Origin: Pseudomonadota bacterium
Lineage (GTDB): Bacteria; Myxococcota_A; Polyangia; GCA-2747355
Direction: 5' to 3'
Assembly: GCA_016702545.1 (NCBI GenBank)
Contig: JADJDT010000006.1
Span: 62,001 to 126,000, forward strand
Length of the DNA stretch: 64,000 bases
Made by a program: the position numbers and the translations under genes. Below are positions 48,048 to 57,307 of this stretch, piece by piece. Positions within the stretch are counted from its first letter, which is position 1. Every line of letters starts with the position of its first letter. The notes beneath the pieces are model-generated. The model did not search any database, was not told where the DNA came from, and saw nothing but the letters and a program-made list of their open reading frames with translations.

Positions 48048-49796
48048 GTGACGACGTGGGACCGGCTCCGAGGGATGTTGCGTCCGCTGCTGCCGAGGGG
48101 CGAGGCGAGCGGACTCGCCGCCGCGAAGCGCGCCCTCGCTGCGGGCCGAACCGACGAGGCGCACGCCGCGCTGGTGGCGGCCCTGGGCGCTCCGCCCACC
48201 TCGGCCGAGCTGGCGCTGGCCCTCGGGCAGGCCCTGCGCGAGTGCGGTGATCACGAGCTGGCGGCGCGAGCCTTCGAGCTCGCCCTGCAGATGAGTCCGA
48301 CCTCGACCGAGGCGCTGGGGATGCTCGGGCTCACGCTGCTCGCCCTCGGCCGGGTGGACGAGGGGCTCGAGCAGCTGCGCGAGGCGGTGCGTCGCGCGCC
48401 GGGGCAGCCCGACGCCCACATCGGCCTGGCCAAGGCGTTGATCGATCAGGGGCGGCCCGGAGAGGCCGTGCTGGCGCTGCAGCACGCGCTGGCGCTCGAC
48501 GCGAGCAGCGCGCGGGCGCTGACCCTGCTGGGGGGGGCCCTCTGCCGGCTCGAGCGCTGGACCGAGGCCGTCGAGGCGCTGCGCCAGGCCGTCGCGCTGC
48601 TGCCGCAGGATCCCGAGCCGCGGCTCGCCCTCGGGGTCGCGCTGGCCCATAGCGGCGCGACGAGCGAGGCCATCGCCCTCTTCGAGCAGCTGCTCGAGAC
48701 CTCGTCGGTGCCGCAGGTGGTGCTGGTCAACCTGGGCCTGGCCGTGCGGCAGAGCGGCGATCTGCGGACCGCCGAGCGTCACCTGCGCGAGGCCGTGCGG
48801 CTGGCCCCGACCTTCGCTCAGGCGCGGACGAACCTGGGGATCAACCTGCTCGAACAGGGACAGGTGAACGCGGCGGTGGTGGAGCTGACCCAGGCCACGG
48901 AGCTCGAGCCGGCCGCGCCGGACGGGCACTACAATCTGGCGCTCGCCCTCGAGCAGCAAGGCGAGCTGGCGCGGGCCCGGGCGGCGCTCGAGCGCGCCGC
49001 GGCCCTGGCCCCCGCCGACGCTAGCATCGGCGAGAAGCTGGCGGCGCTGCGGACGGCGTCGGTGCCGACGGCGCCCGCGGTGCCCGCGGTGCCCGCAGGG
49101 TCGACCGCGCCAGCCGTGCCCGCGGCGTCCGCAGGGTCGACCGCGCCAGCCGTGCCCGCGGTGCCAGCCTTGCCGTCGGTGCCAGCGTCGCCCACGGCGC
49201 CGGGGCTGCCGGCGGTGTCGATCCGCTCCTTGAGCCGCGAGGCTGCCGCCAGCGCCACGCACCGAGGGATGCCCCGGGTCACGAGCAAGGCGATGTTCGT
49301 GGGCACGATTGACACTTTCAGCGTGCCGGAGCTGCTGGAGTTCTTCAGGGGCGGCCGTCGCACGGGCGTGCTCTTCATCTCGGCGGATCTGGGTGCAGCC
49401 GAGGTGCATCTGCGGGGCGGAAAGATCGTGGCGGCGGCGGCTCCGGCCGCCGAGGACCTCGTGGAGTTGTTACGCACGCGCGCCGAGCTGAGCGACGATC
49501 GCCTGCGTGTGGCCTTGGGGGCTTGGGACGGGAAGGGCAGCCCGGCCCGCCTGGGCGAGTTCGTGCAGACCGCGGGGCTGGTGCCCGCAGCGCTGTTGGA
49601 GGAGCTGGTCGTGCAGCAGATTAAGAGCGCGATCGCCGTGATGCTGGGGTGGACGCAGGGCAACTTCGCCTTCGATCCCAGCGCCGTCCCCTCCGGCATC
49701 CGGGACCTGGAGCTCGATGTGGGGCAGCTCCTGCTCGACAGCATGAGCCAGCCTGACGACGGCGAGGCCGACTGGGCCGAGGGCGGTGGGTTATGA
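48048..49796 (+). CDS. TPR protein with C-terminal DUF4388 (PATAN-type) domain
   Basis: 582 residues, no signal peptide. Residues ~20-330 are eight or nine TPRs (for example ALGQALRECGDHELAARAFE and LGINLLEQGQVNAAVVELTQ), then a low-complexity APAVPA linker made of duplicated units (about 340-410), then DUF4388, recognisable by GTIDTFSVPELLEFFRGGRR TGVLF and the following VHLRGGKIV. DUF4388 is frequent in deltaproteobacterial signalling proteins; the TPRs imply a scaffold. GTG 48048 follows a G-rich tract. Its stop overlaps the next gene (ATGA), starting a five-gene envelope cluster. Confidence 0.82.
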   Translation: MTTWDRLRGMLRPLLPRGEASGLAAAKRALAAGRTDEAHAALVAALGAPPTSAELALALGQALRECGDHELAARAFELALQMSPTSTEALGMLGLTLLALGRVDEGLEQLREAVRRAPGQPDAHIGLAKALIDQGRPGEAVLALQHALALDASSARALTLLGGALCRLERWTEAVEALRQAVALLPQDPEPRLALGVALAHSGATSEAIALFEQLLETSSVPQVVLVNLGLAVRQSGDLRTAERHLREAVRLAPTFAQARTNLGINLLEQGQVNAAVVELTQATELEPAAPDGHYNLALALEQQGELARARAALERAAALAPADASIGEKLAALRTASVPTAPAVPAVPAGSTAPAVPAASAGSTAPAVPAVPALPSVPASPTAPGLPAVSIRSLSREAAASATHRGMPRVTSKAMFVGTIDTFSVPELLEFFRGGRRTGVLFISADLGAAEVHLRGGKIVAAAAPAAEDLVELLRTRAELSDDRLRVALGAWDGKGSPARLGEFVQTAGLVPAALLEELVVQQIKSAIAVMLGWTQGNFAFDPSAVPSGIRDLELDVGQLLLDSMSQPDDGEADWAEGGGL

Positions 49797-50860
49797 GCAA
49801 GCCAGGCGACCAGCATCCGACGCCGGTCGTGCAGCCGGCGGTGGCGCTGACGCCACCGTCGACGCCATCGTCGACGCGTGGGCCCGCCGCGACGAGGCCC
49901 ACCTGGGTCATGTCGGCCGATCCGGCGCGGGCGACGACCGCACCCGTCGCCGCGCCCGGGGTCGGCCGCCGCCGCGTGATCGTGGCCGTCGCCCTCGGCC
50001 TGGTCGGGGCGGTCGTGGTCGCGGGAGGCATCGCCTGGGTGGCGCTGCGCGGGCCCGATCCGATGGACCTCTACCTCACCGCCAAGGGGCACGTCGAGCA
50101 GGGCGAGCCGACCCAGGCGTTGGCGCTGATCGAGCGCGGGCGGCGCGAGGCCAGCGATCCGCGGGTGATCGGACTGCTGACGCAGCTCGAGGGCGAGATC
50201 GCCCAGGAGCCCCGCCTGAAGATCGCCAAGCAGCTGCTCGCGTCGCGACAGCTCGCGGCGGCGGAGCAGGTGCTGCAGGAGGCCCTCAAGGCCTATCCGA
50301 GCAGCGACCGTGCGCGCGCGCTGCTCGAGACCGTCCGCGCCGCCACCGCCGAGCAGGCCCGCGGGGAGGCCGCTCGCCCGGTCGGGGCTGCGCGGCCGCA
50401 GCCGGCGAGCGCGGGCCCGCCCGCTACCGTGGACGCCCCGGCGGCCGCGCCGCGAGGGCCGGCCGCGGCGGGTCGTTCGCGCCGCGCGGCGCCCACGCGC
50501 GGCCGTGCCGGGGCGCCGGAGCGCGCCCAGCCGAATACCCCCGCGATCGCCGCGGCACTGGCCGCCGAAGCACCTCCTGGGCCGCCCCCGGGGACCACCG
50601 TCGTGCAGATCCGTGCGAGCGAGACGGCGGTGATTTCGGTCGATGGGCAGGCCACGGGCAAGACGACACCCACGACGCTCTACCTCGCGCCGGGCATGCA
50701 TCGCATCGAGGCGCGGGGAGTCGCTGATCCGACGTTGAAGATCGAGCGCCGGATCATGGTCACGGCGGATGCTCCCGCCACGGTCGACCTGCAGCTGCCC
50801 GCGCGCGCGCCGAACAAGCGCACGATCGAGACGGCGAACCCCTACGGTGAGGAGAAGTGA
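49793..50860 (+). CDS. Membrane protein with TPR-like region and C-terminal PEGA domain
   Basis: 355 residues: a Pro/Thr-rich cytoplasmic N-terminus (1-60), one membrane helix (VIVAVALGLVGAVVVAGGIAW), TPR-like helices with AKGHVEQGEPTQALALIERG and QLAAAEQVLQEALKAYP, an Ala/Pro-rich linker, and a PEGA-like beta domain (ISVDGQATGKTTPTTLYLAPG to the end). PEGA domains are predicted surface-binding modules. The gene is coupled to its upstream neighbour and separated by one base from the next. Confidence 0.75.
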   Translation: MSKPGDQHPTPVVQPAVALTPPSTPSSTRGPAATRPTWVMSADPARATTAPVAAPGVGRRRVIVAVALGLVGAVVVAGGIAWVALRGPDPMDLYLTAKGHVEQGEPTQALALIERGRREASDPRVIGLLTQLEGEIAQEPRLKIAKQLLASRQLAAAEQVLQEALKAYPSSDRARALLETVRAATAEQARGEAARPVGAARPQPASAGPPATVDAPAAAPRGPAAAGRSRRAAPTRGRAGAPERAQPNTPAIAAALAAEAPPGPPPGTTVVQIRASETAVISVDGQATGKTTPTTLYLAPGMHRIEARGVADPTLKIERRIMVTADAPATVDLQLPARAPNKRTIETANPYGEEK

Positions 50861-50861
50861 C

Positions 50862-51776
50862 GTGCGAGTGGTCACCAAGCTGCTATTGCCCCTGACGCTG
50901 GCCCTCGGGCTGCTCGCCGCGCAACCCTCGGCCGCGCGCGCCCAACGGTCGCAGAAGCCGGCCGCGGAGCACTTCACGCGAGCCGTCGCGTTGTTCAACG
51001 AGGGCGACCTGCGCGCGTCGCTGGTCGAGTTTCAGAGGGCCTACGAGCTCTCGCCCAACCCGAGCGTGCTCTACAATATCGGCCAGGTGCACTACCAGCT
51101 GCAGGAGTACGCGGCCGCGCTGAGGGCGCTGACCCGCTTCGTGGCCCAGACCTCGCCCGGCGCCCCCAATCGGATGGACGCGGAGACGACGGTCGAGACC
51201 CTCCGCAGCCGCGTCGGGCAGATCTGGATCAAGACCAACGTCGAGGGTGCGGAGCTCGCGGTGGACGAGGAGGTGGTCGGTCGGAGCCCGCTCGCCACCC
51301 CCGTGATCGTCAGCATCGGGCGACGGCGGGTGTCCGCCATGCGCGCCGGCGGCGTGCCCGAGAGCCGCGTCGTGGACGTGGCCGCCGGCGACACGGTGAC
51401 CGTTGCGATCGCGTTCGCCCGGCCCGGGGCCGGCACGGGATCGGTGGCCGCGTCCGCGCCGCCGGTCGACCCGTTGGCGCGGCGCAAGACCTGGCGTCTG
51501 GTCTCGTGGTGCGCCACGGGGGCGTTGGCGGGAGCGGCCGTCGCCACGGGCCTGCTCGCGCTCAAGGCCAGCGCCGACCTGAAGGCCGAGCGGGACCGCT
51601 TCGGGGTGACGCCGGAGCGCCTGGCGAGCTTGTCGGATCGCTCCAAGACCTTCAGTCTCGCGACGGACGTGCTGGTGGGCGCCGCGATAGTGGCTAGCGG
51701 CGTCTCGCTCTACCTGCAGCTCACGGCGCCCGAGGGCGCGGAGCGGCCAGGTTGCGGCCGCGGCAGCGCGCGTTGA
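50862..51776 (+). CDS. Secreted/membrane TPR-PEGA protein
   Basis: 304 residues from GTG 50862, preceded by GAGGAG. A signal peptide (LLLPLTLALGLLAAQPSAARA) is followed by TPRs (AVALFNEGDLRASLVEFQRA, SVLYNIGQVHYQLQEYAAAL), a PEGA domain (IWIKTNVEGAELAVDEEVV) and two C-terminal hydrophobic helices. The same architecture recurs in myxobacterial envelope proteins of unknown function. Partner of the preceding PEGA protein by gene order. Confidence 0.78.
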   Translation: MRVVTKLLLPLTLALGLLAAQPSAARAQRSQKPAAEHFTRAVALFNEGDLRASLVEFQRAYELSPNPSVLYNIGQVHYQLQEYAAALRALTRFVAQTSPGAPNRMDAETTVETLRSRVGQIWIKTNVEGAELAVDEEVVGRSPLATPVIVSIGRRRVSAMRAGGVPESRVVDVAAGDTVTVAIAFARPGAGTGSVAASAPPVDPLARRKTWRLVSWCATGALAGAAVATGLLALKASADLKAERDRFGVTPERLASLSDRSKTFSLATDVLVGAAIVASGVSLYLQLTAPEGAERPGCGRGSAR

Positions 51777-51850
51777 GGGGCACGCACGGCTCGGGTTCGG
51801 GGTCTCGCCGACCGGCGTGGCCGTGGTCGGCAGCTTCTGAGCGCCGGTCA

Positions 51851-51876
51851 ACGGATGGTAGGGACGGATGGTAGCG
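51851..51876 (+). repeat. 13-bp tandem duplication between envelope genes
   Basis: ACGGATGGTAGGG (51851-51863) is followed directly by ACGGATGGTAGCG (51864-51876). Confidence 0.65.
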
Positions 51877-51959
51877 ACCGGGGGCGAAGGACCTTCGCCG
51901 AGATCATTCAGGGCTTTGTCCGCTCGGTTCGCGGCCGAACCGAGGCGTAGGAGGCGATC

Positions 51960-52325
51960 GTGAGAGCTGCAACCGCTGCCTGGCGCCGCGCCATCGGTCT
52001 GACCGCGCTCATTTTAGGGGCGATCAGCTTCGGTGGGGGCTGCTCGCTGCTGGTGGAGAAGGACAAGGCGCAGTGCGTCGAGGACAAGGATTGTCTGCGC
52101 TTCGACGCCGGAAGCCTGGCCCTCTGCCAGAAGGGCGTCTGCATCGCCTCGGGTCTCGGCCCGCCCGGCTGCGTCAACCGCGCGCCAACCACCGAGGACG
52201 AGCTGCTCAATCGGTGTACGACGGGCAAGTGCCTGCCCTTCGATAACTGCGCTCGGCTGGGCCTCTGCAACGGTGCCGCGCTGCCGGCGCTCAAGGATCC
52301 GCCGCAGCCGGACGCCGGGCAGTGA
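51960..52325 (+). CDS. Small Cys-rich lipoprotein
   Basis: 121 residues from GTG 51960, with TAGGAGG upstream. The signal peptide ends in ISFGGGC, a lipobox. The mature part has about eight cysteines in CVEDKDCLRF, CQKGVCIAS and CTTGKCLPFDNC patterns, typical of secreted Cys-rich proteins of myxobacteria. The next gene encodes another Cys-rich secreted protein. Confidence 0.72.
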   Translation: MRAATAAWRRAIGLTALILGAISFGGGCSLLVEKDKAQCVEDKDCLRFDAGSLALCQKGVCIASGLGPPGCVNRAPTTEDELLNRCTTGKCLPFDNCARLGLCNGAALPALKDPPQPDAGQ

Positions 52326-52429
52326 GGCCGACGCGGAGGCCGTGTGGTGAGGGGCCGACTGGGCGGCCGTGGCGCGCGCCGCGCCGGGCCGCCGCCGGCG
52401 GTGTGGTCGACGGACAAGAGGAGTCATCG

Positions 52430-53674
52430 ATGCGTTCATTATTCCGAGCCCCGGCCACGCTCGCCTGGGCCGGCAGCCTGCTGGCGGTGTCAGTCGCGTC
52501 GGCGCAGACGAAGGTACCGACGGGACCCTGCTACGACGCCAGCGTCCGACCGCGCGTCGTCTACGTCGCTGGGTCCTCGGCGGCGCGGCCCTTCCTCGGG
52601 GTGGTGGCCAAGCTGATGGCCCAGGAGTCGCCGCCCACCACGGTCGTCTATCAGTCGCAGGGCTCCTGCACGGGGGTCGAGGCGCTCTACTCGGCGAACG
52701 CGCAGAAGCGCCTGATCAAGGACATCCCGGAGGCGGGCGCGACGCCGGCGAACTACGCGGTCTATTTCGAGGCCGACGGCGCGACGGTGCACGAGTGCTT
52801 TCTCGATCCCGCGGGGAACACCGTCGATGTCGGCATCTCGGACGTCTATGCCCAGAGCTGCGGCTTGTCCGCCAGCGCTGGAGTGGAGGTGACGGAGTAC
52901 CTGGGTCCGGTCCAGCCGATGACGCTGGTGGTGCCGGCGGCCTCGAGCCAGAGGACCCTCAGCGCGGAGGCCGGGTACCTCATCTTCGGCCTGGGCGGCC
53001 ACGAGGGCGCGGCGGCGCCGTTTACCGACCGGCGCTTCTACTTCGTGCGCAATAGCAAGTCTGGCACGCAGCAGATGGTGGCCCGCGCCGTCAGCGTGCC
53101 GGCCGAGAAGTGGTGGGGGATCGACCGCGGCGGCAGCTCGGCGATCGTGTCGGCGATGAAGTTGTTGGTCGATCCGGTCAACGCGGAGAAGGCGATTGGC
53201 ATCCTCTCGGTCGATGTCGCCGACGCCGAGCGCAGCAACATGCGGGTGCTCGCCTTCCAGGCCAAAGACCAACGCTGCGGCTATTGGCCCGATTCCTCGC
53301 CGACCGCCTTCGACAAGGCCAACGTCCGCGAGGGGCGCTATGCGATCTGGGGCCCGCTGCACTTCTTTGCGCGCACCAGCGGCGGCGTGCCCAGCGAGGC
53401 GGCGGGTGCGCTGGTGTCACGGTTCGCGGCGCAGCGGCTCGACCCGGCGCTGGTCGAGGTGGTGATCCAGAAGCATCTGGTGCCGCAGTGCGCGATGCGG
53501 GTGACGCGCAGCAGCGAGATGGGTGAGCTCAAGCCCTTCGCCCCCGAGTTTCAGTGCGGCTGCTACTTCGAGGCCGTGGCCAACGGCGCCACGAGCTGCA
53601 AGGCCTGCGGCGGTCCAGGCGACTGCCCCGCCGAGCGACCGGCTTGCAACTACGGCTACTGCGAGCTCAACTAG
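52430..53674 (+). CDS. Secreted PstS-like substrate-binding protein with Cys-rich tail
   Basis: 414 residues. Signal peptide ending SVASAQ; the body resembles the phosphate-binding PstS fold, starting VVYVAGSSAARPFLGVVAK and including GSCTGVEAL and DVGISDVYAQ. The C-terminal ~40 residues carry CGCYFEAVANGATSCKACGG and further cysteines, which PstS lacks. No ABC permease is nearby, so a transport role is doubtful. ATG 52430 follows AGAGGAG. Converges with the ATP-grasp gene, overlapping its stop. Confidence 0.72.
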   Translation: MRSLFRAPATLAWAGSLLAVSVASAQTKVPTGPCYDASVRPRVVYVAGSSAARPFLGVVAKLMAQESPPTTVVYQSQGSCTGVEALYSANAQKRLIKDIPEAGATPANYAVYFEADGATVHECFLDPAGNTVDVGISDVYAQSCGLSASAGVEVTEYLGPVQPMTLVVPAASSQRTLSAEAGYLIFGLGGHEGAAAPFTDRRFYFVRNSKSGTQQMVARAVSVPAEKWWGIDRGGSSAIVSAMKLLVDPVNAEKAIGILSVDVADAERSNMRVLAFQAKDQRCGYWPDSSPTAFDKANVREGRYAIWGPLHFFARTSGGVPSEAAGALVSRFAAQRLDPALVEVVIQKHLVPQCAMRVTRSSEMGELKPFAPEFQCGCYFEAVANGATSCKACGGPGDCPAERPACNYGYCELN

Positions 53675-54918
53675 CGCCGCGCCGCGGCAGCGAGTTCGAT
53701 CCATACAGCCAGCTCATCGGCGGCGTGGCTGTTTAGCAGCTGCAGCCGAATGGGTGGCGGTCCGTCGGCGCTGGACCCTTCCGCGTCGCGGTCCCGGCGG
53801 CCCACGCGCAGCGTCAGGGCCGAGGCGCAGAGGTCGGCGGCGGCGAGACGCTCGGCCAGGGCGCGCGCGAGCAGGCCGAAGGTCATGCGGGCGTTGACCT
53901 CGCCGAGCGGCTGCAGCACGACGCGCCCGTGGCGGTCGCGATAGCGCCAGGCGTCGAGGCCGAAGGGTCCCCGATAGCCCTCGGCGTGCAGGGCCTCGGC
54001 GAGCTGCTCGGCGAGCTGGCGCAGGCGGCGCTCGTCGTCGGCGGGCAGCGCGGGCGCCCTGGCCAGCGTCACCGCCCGAAAGCCGCCACCCGGCGTGACC
54101 GCCAGGGCGTGGGTGCCGAGGTAGGTCAGCGCCTCCTCGCCCAGCAACGCACAGCAGCCGAGGTCGGCCGTGCGCGGCATCCAGGGCTCGAAGAGCAGCG
54201 GCCCGTGCCGCGCGAGCAGTCGCTCGGCCGTGCGTCGCTCGCGCGCGGCGCCCTCGCGATCCGTGGCACCGCCGATCACGCGACCGCGGCCGGCGGCGGA
54301 GAGCGTGGTCTTGAGCACCCAGTGGCCCTCGGCGTCGGCCGGGAGCTGGGCCACGGCGGCCTCGAGCGCCGGCAGGGAATCGACCGGACGGGCGCCCGGC
54401 AAGGCCACGCCGAGCCGCTGCGCGAGGGCGAGCTGGAAGAAGCGGTGGTTGACCCGCGCCGCGGCGGCAGCGTCCGCGGGCGGGAGGGCCCAGAGACGAT
54501 CGACGAGCGAGCTCGGCGTCGCGGTCGAGCGCGTGGACGAGCAGGACGACGGGGACGGGTGAGCGCTGCGCAGGGCCTGGACGGCTGCCGTCTCGCCCCA
54601 GGCCAGGATCGCCGTCGGAGCGGCGAGGGCGTGGTCGGGCCCGCAGCGCAGCGCGGGCAGGGGCAAGCGCAGGGTCCCCGCGGTCACGGTCGCGAGGCGG
54701 TCGGCCCGCACGGGCAGCGGGGTCCACACGACGTCGCCCTCGCGGGCGAAGACGCGCAGCAGGGTGCCCAGCGCGGCCAGCTCGCGGCGCAGGCGCAGGG
54801 GCAGGGCGTCGGCGGCGGCGCCGGCCCAGGTCTGCTCGCAGTCGAGGTTGGCGATGATCAGCCGCGCGTCGGCCCGCGGCTCGCTGGAAGGTGGGGACGC
54901 CGAGGGGGGCGGCGTCAT
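53671..54918 (-). CDS. ATP-grasp superfamily protein paired with DUF455
   Basis: 415 residues from ATG 54918, which overlaps the DUF455 stop. ATP-grasp features are WVLKTTLSAAGRGRVIGG (ATP-binding Lys and glycine loop), LLFEPWM, and the metal-binding GLDAWRYRD...LGEVNARMTFG. Substrate unknown. A ~20-residue stretch (about residues 120-140, bases 54508-54562) is Ser/Thr nonsense in this frame while another frame reads PVPVVLLVHALDRDAELAR, suggesting two compensating indels. Coupled to the DUF455 gene. Confidence 0.72.
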   Translation of the reverse strand: MTPPPSASPPSSEPRADARLIIANLDCEQTWAGAAADALPLRLRRELAALGTLLRVFAREGDVVWTPLPVRADRLATVTAGTLRLPLPALRCGPDHALAAPTAILAWGETAAVQALRSAHPSPSSCSSTRSTATPSSLVDRLWALPPADAAAAARVNHRFFQLALAQRLGVALPGARPVDSLPALEAAVAQLPADAEGHWVLKTTLSAAGRGRVIGGATDREGAARERRTAERLLARHGPLLFEPWMPRTADLGCCALLGEEALTYLGTHALAVTPGGGFRAVTLARAPALPADDERRLRQLAEQLAEALHAEGYRGPFGLDAWRYRDRHGRVVLQPLGEVNARMTFGLLARALAERLAAADLCASALTLRVGRRDRDAEGSSADGPPPIRLQLLNSHAADELAVWIELAAAARR

Positions 54919-55700
54919 GGGTCGGACTGCCGGCCGATCTCCGCGATGAAGTCCTCGCTCAGCCCGGCGCGGCGCCGCGCCTCGATGGAGAACGCGGCGC
55001 CGCGCGCGAAGGCCGGGCGCACCGGATAGGTCAGATGGGCGCAGTAGGCCTGCCACATGCTGTGCGTGGGGTCCTTGAGCCGCGCCAGCCAGCGCCAGCC
55101 AAAGCGGACGTGGCGCAGCTCCTCGTGGTGGATACGCTCGAAGAGCTGGGCACTGGTCTCGTCGCCGGCGGCGCGGGCGCGGGCCGCGAGGTCGAGCGCG
55201 TGATCGAGGTTGGCGCTCTCGAAGGTCAGGCTCATCGCGCAGACGAAGCGCAGCGGTGAGGTCAGCGTCGGCGTCTTGTGCCAGAAGTAGCCGCTCACGG
55301 GGAGATCGCCGAAGGCGAGCCCGAAGGCCGCTAGCCGCTCGGCGTAGCGTCGGCAGTGCGTCTGCTCTTCGAGCAAGATGCAGAGCAGACCGCGGCGCCA
55401 GCGCGGCGGGGCGTCGGGAAAGGCCAGCAGCGCCCAGGCGAAGAGCTCGATCGCCTGCAGCTCGTGGTTGGCCGCGGCATGCAGGATGCGCGCGCGCTGG
55501 GCGGGGTCGCTCATGCCTTGGGCGCGCGGCACGCGAGCCAGGCGTCCGGGTCGAATGGCGAGGCTGGCGGGCCGTCCCGGGGCCTCGAGGCGTAGCGCGG
55601 GACCGGGCGCGCGATCGGTCAGCGCGGCCGCTGGTGGCGCGAGCTTGGCGTCGAGGGTGTCCCCCTGCACGATCGCCAGCGCGTAGGTCGAGAGCTCCAT
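54915..55700 (-). CDS. DUF455 family ferritin-like protein
   Basis: 261 residues. The central region has the ferritin-like metal-ligand pattern AANHELQAIELFAWAL, LEEQTHCRRYAERL, ESANLDHAL and RIHHEELRHVRFGWRWL (repeated Glu and ExxH). Family members are uncharacterised, presumed di-metal oxygenases or oxidases. ATG 55700; the ATP-grasp gene follows with a 4-bp overlap, so the two products probably act together. Confidence 0.83.
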   Translation of the reverse strand: MELSTYALAIVQGDTLDAKLAPPAAALTDRAPGPALRLEAPGRPASLAIRPGRLARVPRAQGMSDPAQRARILHAAANHELQAIELFAWALLAFPDAPPRWRRGLLCILLEEQTHCRRYAERLAAFGLAFGDLPVSGYFWHKTPTLTSPLRFVCAMSLTFESANLDHALDLAARARAAGDETSAQLFERIHHEELRHVRFGWRWLARLKDPTHSMWQAYCAHLTYPVRPAFARGAAFSIEARRRAGLSEDFIAEIGRQSDP

Positions 55701-55840
55701 GGCGTGCCAGTTTCGCGCTCAGCCCTTTCGCCGTCCAGCGGCTTCGGCGTAGAGTAAGCGCCACGCGAGCAGTGGCGAGGGCGGGGGCACGGGCGCCGGG
55801 AGGCCTCCGTGGGCCAGCCCGCAGGTAAGGAGAGCAGGCG

Positions 55841-57307
55841 ATGCGCTGGATGGGCAAGGCGGCCGGAATCATCGCGGGGCTGGGTCTCTTGGCCGGTCGG
55901 GCCGGGGCGCTCGAGCTGGTCAAGGAGAGCTACCCCGATGGCAAGCCACGGCTGCAGGTGAGCTACAAGGACAAGGCTCATCGCATCAAGCACGGTGAGG
56001 AGACCGAGAGCTACCCCGACGGCAAGCCGCGCTTGTCGCACCGCTGGCGTAACGGTCAGCCCGATGGCCTGTGGCAGGACTATGCGCCGGGCGGGGTGCT
56101 GGTCCAGGCGCGCACCTATCGGCTCGGCAAGCTCGACGGCGTCGAGCGCCAGTGGGGGCCGGACGGCAAGCTGCAGCAGCTCGTGACCTGGGCGGCCAAC
56201 CAACGCCACGGGCTGTCCGAGTACTACTTCCCCGGCGGTGCGCTGCGCGCGCGGCTGACCTATGCGCGCGGTCGCAAGGACGGCGTCGAGACCACCTTCT
56301 TCGTCGATGGGCGCGTGCAGGCCGAGACGACCTGGGCGCGCGGCGAGCGGCGTGGTCCGCAGAGCGAGCATTTCGACAACGGTCAGCTCAAGTCGACGAT
56401 CACCTATGCCGGCGTGGTCAAGCAGGGCGCCTTCGTCTGGCACAACGACAAGGGCGTGATCGTCGAGCAGGGGACCTACGTCGACGACGAGCTCGACGGC
56501 GAGCACAAGCGCTACCACGACAATGGCCAGCTCAAGGAGCGCTCCCAGTACCGGCGCGGCGTGCGCGAGGGCCTACACGAGCAATGGTTTCCCGATGGCA
56601 GCCCGGCGCGCACCGAGCGCTATCAGCGCGGCAAGCTGGACGGGCCGCTGGCGGTCTACGCGCCGGGCGGCAAGCCCCAGGAGGCGGGGAGCTACGTGCT
56701 CGGGCAGCGCGAGGGGCTGTGGCTGCGCTACCACCCCAACGGTGCCGTGGCGGCCAAGGTCACTTACCGCGCAGGCCGGCAGGAGGGCCCCGCGGAGTAC
56801 TTCTTCGACAACGGGCGGATCAGCATGCGCGGTGCGTACAGCGGGGGGGTGTTGAAGATCACCGAGCGCTACTTCACCGACGGCAAGCTGGTGGTGGAGA
56901 TCCCCGGTCGCTATCTGACCGAGCGGAGTCCGGTGGTCAGTCCGGCCTGGCTGCTGGTCGCTTTGGCGCCCGACGCGGGGCCGACGGTGCAGGTCGAGCT
57001 GGTGGCGGTCGGGCCGACGGAGCACCAGGAGTTCGTGGTCGTGGTGCGGGGCGGCGGCAACCCCTGGAACGAGCAGCCGGCCGTGCACCGGTTGGTGCGT
57101 CGCGAGGGCCAGGACCTGTGCTACGAGCGCTGGCACCTCGGTCGGCCGTGGTGCACCTTGACGGCGAAGGAGCCGCTGACCACCGCGCAGCGCGCACGGC
57201 TGCACCTGCCCGGCGGCAAGACGATGAATCTTCGGCAGGACGCCGTGGCCGCGGCGAAGCTCGACGCGCGGGCCATCTTACGCCATTACCTGGAGCTGGC
57301 GCAGTGA
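55841..57307 (+). CDS. Secreted MORN-repeat protein
   Basis: 488 residues with a signal peptide (GIIAGLGLLAGRAGA). Residues ~25-350 are a chain of about fourteen MORN/YwqK-type repeats of the form YxxGKxDGxxxxYxxxG (SYPDGKPRLSHRWRNGQ, YQRGKLDGPLAVYAPGG, YRAGRQEGPAEYFFDNG). The last ~130 residues are a separate domain I cannot place. AAGGAGA precedes ATG 55841. The stop overlaps pyrC (GTGA), an odd partnership for a pyrimidine gene. Confidence 0.8.
   Translation: MRWMGKAAGIIAGLGLLAGRAGALELVKESYPDGKPRLQVSYKDKAHRIKHGEETESYPDGKPRLSHRWRNGQPDGLWQDYAPGGVLVQARTYRLGKLDGVERQWGPDGKLQQLVTWAANQRHGLSEYYFPGGALRARLTYARGRKDGVETTFFVDGRVQAETTWARGERRGPQSEHFDNGQLKSTITYAGVVKQGAFVWHNDKGVIVEQGTYVDDELDGEHKRYHDNGQLKERSQYRRGVREGLHEQWFPDGSPARTERYQRGKLDGPLAVYAPGGKPQEAGSYVLGQREGLWLRYHPNGAVAAKVTYRAGRQEGPAEYFFDNGRISMRGAYSGGVLKITERYFTDGKLVVEIPGRYLTERSPVVSPAWLLVALAPDAGPTVQVELVAVGPTEHQEFVVVVRGGGNPWNEQPAVHRLVRREGQDLCYERWHLGRPWCTLTAKEPLTTAQRARLHLPGGKTMNLRQDAVAAAKLDARAILRHYLELAQ

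Noticed and set aside
49793..50727. Alternative Arg/Gly-rich frame starting at 49786 across the PEGA gene
   Set aside because: It is a +1 shadow of the coupled TPR-PEGA gene, without membrane segment or motifs.
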